A stretch of DNA of 16,897 bases from positions 1 to 16,897 of the forward strand of contig CAZTDD010000143.1 in NCBI GenBank assembly GCA_964612675.1, read 5' to 3'. The position numbers and the translations under genes are program-made. Below are positions 7,201 to 15,185 of this stretch, piece after piece. Every line of letters starts with the position of its first letter. Position 1 is the first letter of the stretch. This DNA is from CAZTDD01 sp964612675. Its GTDB lineage: Bacteria; Hinthialibacterota; Hinthialibacteria; Hinthialibacterales; JAKPRU01. A model generated the notes under the pieces. It had not been told where the DNA came from. It made no database searches and was given only the letters and a program-made list of their open reading frames with translations.

Positions 7201-9279
7201 CGAAGATACATTCGCACCCGTCGTCGATGCCCTCGTGCTAGTGCAAGACCCACCGACCTTCGGCAATACGGACGACAAAGGGAACGTCATCCTTGACGTT
7301 CCCGCCGGTACAGTCCACCTCATCATTACCCAAGATGAATACAAGAGGTATGAGGAAGACATCGTCGTCACAGCGGGAATGGCACCACGGACCATACTCC
7401 TGACTCCATCGACGAGCGCGGCGACATTGACACCTACTCCCAAACCCATAGCCACGCCGACACCGACCGCTACAGCCAAGACGGAAGGAAACCTCACACT
7501 CGTCGTTATCTCCCGGTCACGATTGGAAAAACGATATGGTGCCGAGAAGGTCCGCACATTCATGGCGAAACTCGAACGGCTGCTTCAGCACGATACCGTG
7601 CGGGGAGAAATTGTAGATCTGGACCTCAATCCATCCTTACGAAATCTATATCAAGAATGGGACGCGAGCACACGGAAACTGGAATCCGCCACTGACGCGG
7701 ATCGAAACGAGAACGTGTTGAAAGCGAATATGGTTTCGACGGCAATCAAAACCATCACAGGCAATCAACGCGACCGAATTCGCAACGAATCCGTTGAGTA
7801 TTTGTTGCTCGTGGGTTGCGATGACATCGTGCCGCACTATCGGTTGCCCGACTTGTCACGCTCCAAATTCGGCGAGAAAAACTACGAAGACCGACTGCTC
7901 GATCCGACTCATCCGCTTGGCGCGGCATTAAGTACCAACCACATTCTAATTGACGATTACTACGCCGATGCGACGCCCAAATCCGTGGCGATCCTCGGGC
8001 GCGACTTCTATTTGCCCGATTTGAAAATCGGACGACTTGTTGAGACACCCGAAGAGATGGGCGCAGTCATCGATTCTTACCTGGCGCTTGACGGCAAAAT
8101 CCACTTCGACCGCGCCTTCGTCGCCGGGAGCGACTCGCTCTCCAATGGTGCCGACCGATCGAAACAAATCCTTGAATCGGATCTCGGCGAGGTCGAACGT
8201 CTCTCGGAAGACAGCGCAGACCCGATTGAAATCGCCGACGCCTTGAACAAGAAGAACGCCGTCAATGTCCTCGGGCTCCACGGCAACCACACCGAAATCT
8301 TCCGCAAAGGCAACACCGCCCCATTAACCTCCGAACGTGTTTCGCAGTTCGTAAAAGACGTCAGCGGCTCTGTGATCGTGAATCTCGGCAGCCATGCCGG
8401 GTTGAGCACAGACAGCGATTACAGCGACGGCAAAAAAGCCTTGGCCGGGACATTCGCAAAAAAAGGCGCTATCGCGTATATCGGCTCCACCGCCTATTCG
8501 GGCGCCAGCAAATCCAGCGTCGGCTTCAGCGAGGACCTTTCGAACCGCTTCGTTCATTCCCTGGTGTCCGGCAAGGAAACAGCCACAGTCGGCGAAGCTC
8601 TTCGCGCCGCGAAACGAAAATACGTGATCAATGAGCACAACGGTATTAAAAATTCCAATCTCTCCGATGATGAAATAAAGAGAAACGTCGGGGAAGACGA
8701 GAAAGTCGTTTCGGGGATGAACCTATATGGTCTGCCAATGTATAAAGTGACATCAAGCAACGCAGCAGCCGACCCGCATCTGGCACTTGGATACGGCGAT
8801 GAGGATTGTGGACTCTTGCCGAATCGTGAAAAATCGACGGTGGATTATGTACGATCGCCCCTCACCCCAGCCCTCTCCCACGAGGAGAGGGAGAAGAACT
8901 CCCCGGAACAAAAAGGTCATTCAGTCTGGCTCTGTCACAGCGACAATCGTCTCCAAGCCGATACAGAGAAGGTCCATACAGAGATGGCCCATACAAAGAC
9001 GGCTGATGCAGAGATGACCGCTACAAAGATGGCTGATACAGAGAAGGCCCGTACAAAGACAGCCGATACAAAGATGACCGATACAAAGACGGCTGATGCA
9101 GAGAAGGCCCGTACAAAGACAGCCGATACAAAGATGACCGGTACAAAGACGGCTGATGCAGAGAAGGCCCGTACAAAGACAGCCGATACAAAGATGACCG
9201 GTACAAAGAGCGATCCGCTACCAATAGACAGTCCCCTCTCCCCCTGGGAGAGGGATAGGGTGAGGGTCCTTCACGCCAA
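4205..9279 (+). CDS. Giant secreted protein: Cys-ladder LRRs plus C25 gingipain-like domain (5' part, up to assembly gap)
   Basis: The start is the ATG at 4205, preceded by the purine-rich AAGAGAGAG and opening with a clear signal peptide (MKRTLLTLVM..., cut after VMA, residue 25); an upstream in-frame ATG at 4106 would destroy it. Approximate domains: beta-sandwich-like 31-190 and 195-365; 16 leucine-rich repeats 432-770, ~21 residues each, 15 with Cys in the LxC position as in Internalin J; Thr/Pro linker 834-873; carboxypeptidase-regulatory-like domain 874-949; linker; a second such domain 989-1074; linker; C25 gingipain-like domain 1096-1512. In the last, His1359 (LHGNH) fits the catalytic His, but the expected GCHxG motif reads GSHAG with Ser1396. 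After 1515 comes repeat-derived sequence including pentapeptide repeats. The frame runs into 100 Ns, and collapsing the duplicated flanks joins it to the ORF ending at 11199. It is probably surface or extracellular, with binding domains and a perhaps inactive protease fold. Confidence 0.85.
5498..6530 (+). repeat. 16 coding repeats of ~63 bp (cysteine-ladder LRRs)
   Basis: The encoded unit follows LxxLxCxxNxLTxLDLSNN. Fifteen of 16 units keep Cys at the consensus position; unit 13 has Ala (VTAHANEND) and unit 14 is one residue longer. Codon use varies between units, so the protein repeat is old and not a recent DNA duplication. Confidence 0.85.
8856..8897 (+). repeat. B module inserted in frame in the giant gene
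   Basis: CCCCTCACCCC followed by CCCTCTCCC and GGAGAGGGAG is the same motif as at 3806, 3980, 9231 and 12071. Here it is translated as SPLTPALSHEEREK without a stop. It lies just after the peptidase-like domain, in a linker region. Confidence 0.8.
8957..9211 (+). repeat. 17 x 15-bp coding tandem repeat with 60-bp higher-order period
   Basis: Seventeen 15-bp units run from 8957, of the type GCCGATACAAAGATG. Four different units form a 60-bp block that repeats almost exactly at 9061-9120 and 9121-9180, with 9181-9210 starting a further block and 9001-9060 a diverged one. The unit length is a multiple of three, so it encodes charged pentapeptides (ADTKM, TGTKT, ADAEK, ARTKT). They probably form a flexible or helical spacer between the peptidase-like and C-terminal domains. 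The near-identity of blocks indicates recent expansion. Confidence 0.9.
9225..9279 (+). repeat. B module, left copy of the 55-bp gap-flanking duplication
   Basis: A B module (CCCTCTCCC...GGGAGAGGG...GGGTGAGGG) encoding SPLSPWERDRVRVLHA in frame. The 55 bases are identical to 9380-9434 on the other side of the N run. They are probably one genomic copy seen twice as a contig-end overlap. Confidence 0.85.
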
Positions 9280-9379
9280 NNNNNNNNNNNNNNNNNNNNN
9301 NNNNNNNNNNNNNNNNNNNNNNNNNNNNNNNNNNNNNNNNNNNNNNNNNNNNNNNNNNNNNNNNNNNNNNNNNNNNNNN
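9280..9379. other. Assembly gap (100 N)
   Basis: Exactly 100 Ns, the usual placeholder for a gap of unknown length. It sits inside the giant reading frame, between two identical 55-bp copies of a B module. Removing the Ns and one copy leaves the frame open across the junction, so the true gap may be absent. Confidence 0.95.
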
Positions 9380-9434
9380 TAGACAGTCCCCTCTCCCCCT
9401 GGGAGAGGGATAGGGTGAGGGTCCTTCACGCCAA
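9380..9434 (+). repeat. B module, right copy of the 55-bp gap-flanking duplication
   Basis: Base-for-base the same as 9225-9279. It encodes DSPLSPWERDRVRVLHA in the frame of the downstream ORF, the same frame used before the gap once the overlap is collapsed. Confidence 0.85.
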
Positions 9435-11199
9435 ACCCAAACAGGCTGGCGACAACCTCCTCCAAAGCGAGCGCATCGAAATCATCAAAGAAACCTTCCT
9501 CGAAAAGCACGAGACCGAAACAGGCACCTTCTACGCCTTCAATGGAATCACTCAGGCCAATGTGAACGAACCTGTACAGCCGCGCGCAGGCTATCTGACC
9601 GGTACGGAAGGGTTCTTCCCGAAAGGCGCTGTGCTTGAGTACGCCAAGTACCGTGTAATCGACGCATTTGATCCTGTCATCGAAGGCGGTCAATGGGGAG
9701 CGGCGGGAGCAGCGGAAGGCGACTTCACCAAAGACGGTTTCTTCCCGGCGATTCCATTCACAGTGAACATCATCGAGGCCCAAGGCGGTCTCCCGCCCCT
9801 GCAGCGCTTCGTCTTCGTCGCGGGCCAGTACAACCGCAACACCGGCGAGGAACGTCTCTACCAAGAACTTCGCTACAGCACCTACTACACCGCCACGGAA
9901 ACAGACGAGACGCCGCCTGTTGTCGGCGATCCATCCACCGTTGTCTCCGGGGATCGCGTCCTGGTGAACGTGGAGGCCTCGGACCTGGAAGGCAAACCGC
10001 TCTACCGAGTCCTTCTGCTGTGGACCGACGGAGAAGGCGAATGGAACAAACTCGATCTTGATCAATCCCCAAGCAATCCTCTCGTTTGGGAAGGAACTCT
10101 TCAGAAAGAGGAAGGGTTGGAGTTCTTTGTCCAAGCGGTGGATCAGTGGGGCAACGTCGCCTATGCGGACAACAGAGGCCGCTACTATCGACCGCTGGAA
10201 GGCGGCGGGCCGGAACCTACTCCGCTGCCGGCCAACGTTCTTGTCAGCGTTGGTTTCAACCAGGCATCCATTGAAGAGGTGGGTATGGTGCACGCCCCTG
10301 CTCAGGGCTTTGATCCCGCTTCGATTCAACTCGGTACCGTACCGTCCGGCCAAGACACCGACGGACGCGGCCTGATTTTCGACGCAAATCCCGGCGAAGG
10401 AACGTTGGCGATTTCCACCTCTTCCCTCCCCGTCGGCGAAGGTGCTGTTCTGCTGGAAGTCCAAGCATATGCCGAGAACCCGGGCTGTTCGGTCGCTCTC
10501 GCAGCTCTCAACTCGCCCATCGACGGTCAACTCGGGTACACCAACGCGGGCAACTCCGATGTGCCGGTAGGAAAGTGGGCGAAGCTCGTGCTTCTTTACG
10601 ATCCCCCGGCGAACAGCCTCCAACCCGGCTTGCAAGTGGTTCTGCCTGATGGGGCCGCGAATGCAACGAAGGTATATTTCGACAACCTTGTTGTGTCGCG
10701 TGTATCGGACCTTCAATTCCAAGATGTCACAATGGACGTCGACGGCTCATTCGACGAAGGCACCGCCGGTTTGATGCAAAACGTGAATCAGGATACCGGC
10801 ACAGTCGAAGCGTTGCGGGAGATCAGCGGCGGCAAGAGCATCATCCTGTCGTTGGCTGAGACCGATAACGCGGCCAATATCGGGGTTTTCGCCGGTAGTC
10901 TGCAAGGCGGATTCCCGCATATTCTGTCGGCCTCCGTGGACGCGCGATTGCTCACCGGCAGTGGCGGTGTCACCGCACTCGTCATGACCAACGGCAACGG
11001 TAATGTCGGCGTGTTTGTCAGCAACGCCGGCCTACCGCCGGCAACCGAATCGGCGAAAACGATCTCGATCGGTGGAGGATTCGTCTCCGAGAATCCCGCG
11101 TTCCCGCTCCTCAGCGTAATTCAGAACGGCGGCCCCGGCGTAACGTCCGAAGTGGTGGTCGACAATCTGAAGTTACGAAAAATCACGGCAGGGCTGTAA
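9382..11199 (+). CDS. C-terminal part of the giant C25-like secreted protein
   Basis: This is the 3' portion of the gene that begins at 4205, not a separate gene. It has no convincing start (only a GTG inside the repeat at 9415) and no ribosome site. After the B-module peptide, about 9435-9900 (QRFVFVAGQYNRNTGEERLYQELRYS...) resembles the region flanking the peptidase in C25-type proteins. About 9903-10200 (DETPPVVGDPSTVVSG... VQAVDQWGNVAYAD) is Ig/FN3-like. About 10230-10700 and 10701-11199 are two beta-rich, lectin-like stretches, each with a VYFDNLVVS- or VVVDNLKLR-type strand like those in the N-terminal half. No LPXTG, PEP-CTERM or type IX sorting tail is seen, so the means of anchoring, if any, is unknown. 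Joined to the 5' part, the protein would be 2279 residues. Its stop overlaps the convergent dnaE stop by 17 bp. Confidence 0.8.
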   Translation, partial: DSPLSPWERDRVRVLHAKPKQAGDNLLQSERIEIIKETFLEKHETETGTFYAFNGITQANVNEPVQPRAGYLTGTEGFFPKGAVLEYAKYRVIDAFDPVIEGGQWGAAGAAEGDFTKDGFFPAIPFTVNIIEAQGGLPPLQRFVFVAGQYNRNTGEERLYQELRYSTYYTATETDETPPVVGDPSTVVSGDRVLVNVEASDLEGKPLYRVLLLWTDGEGEWNKLDLDQSPSNPLVWEGTLQKEEGLEFFVQAVDQWGNVAYADNRGRYYRPLEGGGPEPTPLPANVLVSVGFNQASIEEVGMVHAPAQGFDPASIQLGTVPSGQDTDGRGLIFDANPGEGTLAISTSSLPVGEGAVLLEVQAYAENPGCSVALAALNSPIDGQLGYTNAGNSDVPVGKWAKLVLLYDPPANSLQPGLQVVLPDGAANATKVYFDNLVVSRVSDLQFQDVTMDVDGSFDEGTAGLMQNVNQDTGTVEALREISGGKSIILSLAETDNAANIGVFAGSLQGGFPHILSASVDARLLTGSGGVTALVMTNGNGNVGVFVSNAGLPPATESAKTISIGGGFVSENPAFPLLSVIQNGGPGVTSEVVVDNLKLRKITAGL

Positions 11200-14100
11200 G
11201 CTGACGGCAGCTTGATTGAACTTCAACCGAAACCTGACGGACGGATTGCACATTCAACACACAACCGTTCCGGTTCTCGAACGCTTCAACATTACCCGAG
11301 AACTCGAGCGGACCGTTCTCTGTTGTCAGATGGCCAAACCGCGCGTAAACGCGAGGAAACAAAATCGTCTCCGCAATCCCCGTCCGATCCGCGACGGAGA
11401 CAAATTTCATATACTCGCCTTTCTCGGTCTTCGTTCGACGTACCTCAACAATGATCCCGCAAATCGTCGCGCTCTTCCCTGCATATTGAGGGAAATCGCT
11501 TACGTTGACATATCTCCGCCAATCGATCCTGCCGTTGTAGATCTCAAGCGGGTGTGCGGAAACAGGGAACCCAAGCAGCTCCATCTCAATCCGCATCTTG
11601 TGCTGAAGGTCGTATTCCGCAAAGGAAGGCAACGCAGGCGGCGGTGCCTCAGGCTCCGAATCAAACAGCATCATCTGCGAGGACGAATCGGCAGGAAGTG
11701 GTCCTTCGAGATCAACCGTACATGAATCCTCCCTATTCCTGACAAGGCGGCACAAAGTGAGCGAGGCACATGAAGGCAGGTCTTCAACCCCCTCTGAATC
11801 TCCCCCAGTCTTGGGGGAGACAACTGAGAACGAACACAGATTCGGCTTGATTCGCCCTCTTTCTTTTCCCTCCCCCGAAGATCGGGGGAGGTTAGGAGGG
11901 GGTTGAGGTCTCTTGGGGCCATTCCACCGACCTTTTGCCGGGCTGTCAGTCTTTGGGAGGGAACTCCGCCCAAGACCACGTTCGGATGATCCCGTGAATG
12001 AACATGCGCCATTTCTCTTCTGCCCCAAGACTGACGATCCGGCAAGAAGTCGCCCGCCGGCTGCAGAAGTTTCCCTCTCCCGCCGGGTTAGGGTGAGCGG
12101 AGATTCAGAGACAGTTGACGAATCTTTCTGCTTTAAAATCCCCTCCATCTCCCACAACAGCGCCGGTCGGTTCGAATCCCAACAGTCCCCCGCCCCGCAA
12201 CGAATCAAGTCCCGCAGAACCGTCCGTTCAATGCGAACACGACACATCAAATCCCGCAACGACGAAAACGGCCCGTTCCGACGCCGTTCCTCGACAATGG
12301 CAACGGCTGTGCCGCAAGGAACGTGCTTCACCTGCCCGAGAGGAACCCGGATTCCATCGTCTTCCGCACCGTATCTCTCCGCTTCCGAGGCGTTGAAATC
12401 CGGCCCGCGTATGTCGATCCCAAGCCGTCGCGCCTCCAGCGTGTACACGAAACGCGAGTAAAAACCCCGCCCGCTCGACAGTACCGCCGCGAGAAACTCC
12501 GCTGGATAATGCGCTTTCAGATACGCCGCCTGATACGAGAGGATCGCGTACGATGCGGAATGCGCTTTGTTGAACGCATAGCCGGAGAAATCCTTTACAA
12601 AACGCCAGATCGTATCGATGTCTTTCTCCGAGTGTCCGTTCTCTCGTGCTCCTTGTCGAAACTCCTGCTCGAATTCCTCGACAGTGTGCGCAGTGTTCCA
12701 CTTGACCAGCGCCCTTCGAAGCAGATCGGCACGTCCCAGGTTCATTCCGGCGAAGTCGTGGGCAATCATCAGGAGATGCTCTTCGTACACCATAATCCCG
12801 TACGTTCGTTCAAGAGCGCCCTGGAGTGACGGATGCGGGTAGGTGATCGGCTCCATCCCCTGATAGCGACGGGCAAACTGGAGCATCTTGCCCTGATTCG
12901 CCGCACCGGGCCGGATAATCGAAAGAGCCGCGACCAGGCATTCCATGTCCCGACACTTGAGCATCTTGAGCAGATTGCACATCGCCGGGGATTCGATCTG
13001 GAAACAACCGCGCGCCTGCCCGCTTGAGATCAAATTCCACGTTTGCTCATCTTCCGGCGGCAGGTCATAAGGATTGAGCATCACACCATGCCGCTGGGCA
13101 ATCGTCTCAATCGTATCCGTGATCACAGTCAGACCGGCCTGTCCCAGCAGGTCCAGTTTCACAAGTCCCAGTTCTTCGGCGGGCTCCATGTCGTACTGTG
13201 TCACTACCGGGCCTTTGGCGCTCTTCTGAAGCGGCACAACGTCGGTCAGCGGCTCGCGGCTCACGACAAGACCGCACGGGTGCATCCCGACATGGCGTGG
13301 AATCCCCTCAAGACGGCTCGCGATGGAGAGCACACTACGGTAGGGCTCCTCATCCAGCGGCAGGTGTCGGCATTCCGGAAGCAGTCTCGCAGTCTTCTCC
13401 AATCGAGCCGCCGAGGTTCGCGGAAGGCGCTTGGTAAATGCTCGAACCTCCTTCTCGGAAAGCCCGAGCACCTTGCCGACCTCCGCCACCGCCGCGCGCG
13501 CATGCATACACACCATCGATGATAACGTCGCACAGTGCTCAAAACCGTATCGCTCATAAACATACTCCACCAGTTCGTCGCGGCGGTCCCACGGTACGTC
13601 CAGGTCGATATCCGCAAGACCGCTGTGAATCATTCGCTCCGGATTCAGAAATCGCTCAAAGTACAGGTCGAATTCAATCGGGCACACGTGACTGATTCCC
13701 AAGACGTAACACACAAGACTATCTGCGGCGCTGCCCCGCGCCACCGCCCAGATACCCCGTGTTTGCGCCTCACGACAGATATCCCACGTCATCAGAAAAT
13801 ACTCGCAGTACCCGGCGTGCTCGATGATCGCAAGTTCGTGTTCCAAGCGGCCCCGGACTTGTTCCGAAAGCGGCCCGTACCGCCGCACGGCCCCCTCGTG
13901 GCACAGCTTCCGCAAGCACGATGCCGCCGTTTCCCCCTCGGGCAATCTGAAATTCGGAAAGATCGCGCGCCCAAGAGTCAAGTTCAGTTCACATCGTTCC
14001 GCAACGCGAAATGTATTCTCCAGAGCCTCCGGATAATCGCAGAACCGTTTCGTCATCTCGGGCGGTTCCGGTAGATGCAGGGGAAGACGAGTCTCCTTCT

Positions 14101-14746
14101 CCACGTGCCGGAACGCCAGCGCGGTTCCCGTATGAATCGAAACGAGAACGCGATAAAGAACCTCGTCGTCGGGATGAATGTAGTGACTGTTCGGAACGGC
14201 AACGCAGGGAACCCCAAGCCGCGTCCCCAGCGCGGCAATCTCCGCCGGCAACCAGCGATCGCAATCGTCCGGTCCCCACTGCATCTCCAGGAAGAAATCA
14301 TCGCCAAATATGTCGTGAAGCGCTCGCGCTGCTCTTTCAGCTGACTGCGGACGCCGATCGAGAATCTCACGGCTCACCGGTCCCCAACGGCAGCCGGACA
14401 GGCACACAAGGCCATTTCGATGACCGTCCACATCTTCGATATGAATCCCGTTCGGTTTGTCAATCAACTGTGTGATCAAACGGCTCAGGTTTCGATAGCC
14501 GGAATCGGTCTTCGCGAGCAGCGTTATGCGGCTGCCGCCGTGAAGCGTGACTTCGCTTCCGAGGATCGGTTTGATTCCCTGCGCACGGGCCGCCTTCTGA
14601 AACGGCACGGCGGCGTAAAGACCGTCATAGTCGGTAATCGCAAGCGCAGGCATACCCCAGCGCGACGCGGCCCCAACAAGTTCCTCCACCGACGACGGAC
14701 TGCGCAGGAAGGAGTAATAACTATGGACATGAAGCGGGATGTACAT
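11183..14746 (-). CDS. DNA polymerase III alpha subunit, short error-prone-like (DnaE2/ImuC- or DnaE3-like), with repeat-derived insert
   Basis: A C-family replicative-type polymerase. An N-terminal PHP domain starts at once (LHVHSYYS, His6/His8), which fixes the ATG at 14746 despite no clear ribosome site. Catalytic aspartates are Asp379 and Asp381 (ADIDLD) and Asp532 (KLDLLG); their spacing matches E. coli 401/403/555. AFNKAHSASYAILSYQAAYLKAHYPAEF (from ~724) is the family fingers segment, then a helix-hairpin-helix region (~800-870) and an OB fold (~1080-1165). PHP metal positions look partly lost: TDYD where TDHx is usual, and VPNSHY where xxNDVHY is usual. Residues ~873-1003 are alien: Pro/Arg/Ser-rich and encoded by palindromic repeats. 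Without them length is ~1057, normal for short DnaE2-type enzymes. No imuA/imuB or lexA neighbour is present, so a damage-response role is inferred from type only. Confidence 0.85.
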   Translation of the reverse strand: MYIPLHVHSYYSFLRSPSSVEELVGAASRWGMPALAITDYDGLYAAVPFQKAARAQGIKPILGSEVTLHGGSRITLLAKTDSGYRNLSRLITQLIDKPNGIHIEDVDGHRNGLVCLSGCRWGPVSREILDRRPQSAERAARALHDIFGDDFFLEMQWGPDDCDRWLPAEIAALGTRLGVPCVAVPNSHYIHPDDEVLYRVLVSIHTGTALAFRHVEKETRLPLHLPEPPEMTKRFCDYPEALENTFRVAERCELNLTLGRAIFPNFRLPEGETAASCLRKLCHEGAVRRYGPLSEQVRGRLEHELAIIEHAGYCEYFLMTWDICREAQTRGIWAVARGSAADSLVCYVLGISHVCPIEFDLYFERFLNPERMIHSGLADIDLDVPWDRRDELVEYVYERYGFEHCATLSSMVCMHARAAVAEVGKVLGLSEKEVRAFTKRLPRTSAARLEKTARLLPECRHLPLDEEPYRSVLSIASRLEGIPRHVGMHPCGLVVSREPLTDVVPLQKSAKGPVVTQYDMEPAEELGLVKLDLLGQAGLTVITDTIETIAQRHGVMLNPYDLPPEDEQTWNLISSGQARGCFQIESPAMCNLLKMLKCRDMECLVAALSIIRPGAANQGKMLQFARRYQGMEPITYPHPSLQGALERTYGIMVYEEHLLMIAHDFAGMNLGRADLLRRALVKWNTAHTVEEFEQEFRQGARENGHSEKDIDTIWRFVKDFSGYAFNKAHSASYAILSYQAAYLKAHYPAEFLAAVLSSGRGFYSRFVYTLEARRLGIDIRGPDFNASEAERYGAEDDGIRVPLGQVKHVPCGTAVAIVEERRRNGPFSSLRDLMCRVRIERTVLRDLIRCGAGDCWDSNRPALLWEMEGILKQKDSSTVSESPLTLTRRERETSAAGGRLLAGSSVLGQKRNGACSFTGSSERGLGRSSLPKTDSPAKGRWNGPKRPQPPPNLPRSSGEGKERGRIKPNLCSFSVVSPKTGGDSEGVEDLPSCASLTLCRLVRNREDSCTVDLEGPLPADSSSQMMLFDSEPEAPPPALPSFAEYDLQHKMRIEMELLGFPVSAHPLEIYNGRIDWRRYVNVSDFPQYAGKSATICGIIVEVRRTKTEKGEYMKFVSVADRTGIAETILFPRVYARFGHLTTENGPLEFSGNVEAFENRNGCVLNVQSVRQVSVEVQSSCRQLTALP
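11785..11905. repeat. Complete palindromic A element inside dnaE
   Basis: Terminal inverted repeats CAACCCCCTC (11785-11794) and GAGGGGGTTG (11896-11905) bound a 121-bp element. It contains hairpin A1 (TCTCCCCCAGTCTTGGGGGA) and hairpin A2 (arms CCTCCCCC and GGGGGAGG). The same arrangement recurs at 14765-14931 and 16594-16716. Here it is translated on the minus strand within dnaE (for example PQPPPNLPRSSGEGKERG) with no stop codon. Confidence 0.85.
11929..12052. repeat. Inverted pair of C modules inside dnaE
   Basis: CCTTTTGCCGGGCTGTCAGT at 11931-11950, followed by CTTTGGG, is mirrored by CCCCAAGACTGACGATCCGG at 12023-12042, followed by CAAGAAG. The arms are ~25 bp with a few mismatches and flank ~65 bp of unrecognised sequence. 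The layout parallels the C'-core-C element at 3764-4058. It is translated as part of the dnaE insert. Confidence 0.7.
12071..12100 (-). repeat. B module inside dnaE
   Basis: TTCCCTCTCCCGCCGGG followed by TTAGGGTGAGCGG is the B hairpin seen also at 3806-3845 and 9231-9270. On the dnaE strand it encodes SPLTLTRRERE. It is the N-terminal edge of the alien segment, directly after the conserved PALLWEMEGILK. Confidence 0.8.
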
Positions 14747-14764
14747 CAGAATATGGAGGCTGTG

Positions 14765-14976
14765 TCACAACTCCCTTCTGTTTCCCTCCCCAAGAGGGAC
14801 ACGCTCGCGTGGCCCGCTTGGGGGAGAAACCGCTGCAGACACGCTCGTTTCTTTTTCCTCCCCCGAAGATCGGGGGAGGAATCTCATGGCTTGCCGAAGG
14901 CAAACATGAGAGCCGTAGAGGAGGGGGTTGAAATCCGTATCCCGCACTTTTTGCGACCTCGTCAATCTTGGGGACG
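14765..14976 (+). repeat. A element (variant with extra stem-loop) plus C module
   Basis: A1 hairpin arms CTCCCCAAG and CTTGGGGGAG surround an inner GGGACACGCTCGCGTGGCCC-like stem. The spacer GCTGCAGACACGCTCGTTTC follows, then A2 with the insert TCTCATGGCTTGCCGAAGG, and the right end GAGGGGGTTG (14922-14931). A C module (CACTTTTTGCGACCTCGTCA) follows at ~14946-14965. The left terminal repeat is degenerate (TCACAACTCCCTTCTG). The element starts only ~19 bases before the dnaE start codon, so it must shape that gene's 5' region. Confidence 0.8.
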
Positions 14977-15185
14977 AAGCGCTTGTTCGTACACTTTGCC
15001 TATTACGACACAGCTTGCTCCTTTCGGGTCGATTATACAAATGTTCAGTAGACCCGTCGAGCCTCGCACTCTGGTTTCTTCTTTACAGTGGAAGGCAATA
15101 GCGACATCATCTACGCGAAGTCGGCAAGTAGGCTTGCAAGCAGCGCAAACCACCGAGGGAGTTTGTCATTCCAGGAGGCAACAAC
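14977..15185 (+). other. Leader of the Gfo/Idh gene
   Basis: No gene is seen here. A TATACA at 15034-15039 could be a -10 box, but no matching -35 is at the right distance. A canonical AGGAGG at 15173-15178, 7 bases before the ATG, fixes the start of the following gene. The dnaE promoter on the other strand was not identified. Confidence 0.4.

Noticed and set aside
8957..9224. Minus-strand ORF with SLYRL-type pentapeptides
   Set aside because: It is the complement of the 15-bp coding array; the plus strand continues the giant gene's frame.
9271..10722. Long minus-strand open frame (483 codons) opposite the C-terminal part of the giant gene
   Set aside because: It is antisense to a well-supported coding frame, runs into the Ns, and its translation shows no recognisable domain. 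It is a codon-bias shadow.
11720..12130. Intein in dnaE
   Set aside because: Inteins occur in some dnaE genes, but this ~130-residue insert has no splicing motifs (no Cys/Ser start with terminal His-Asn), lies outside the active site, and is made of repeat modules.
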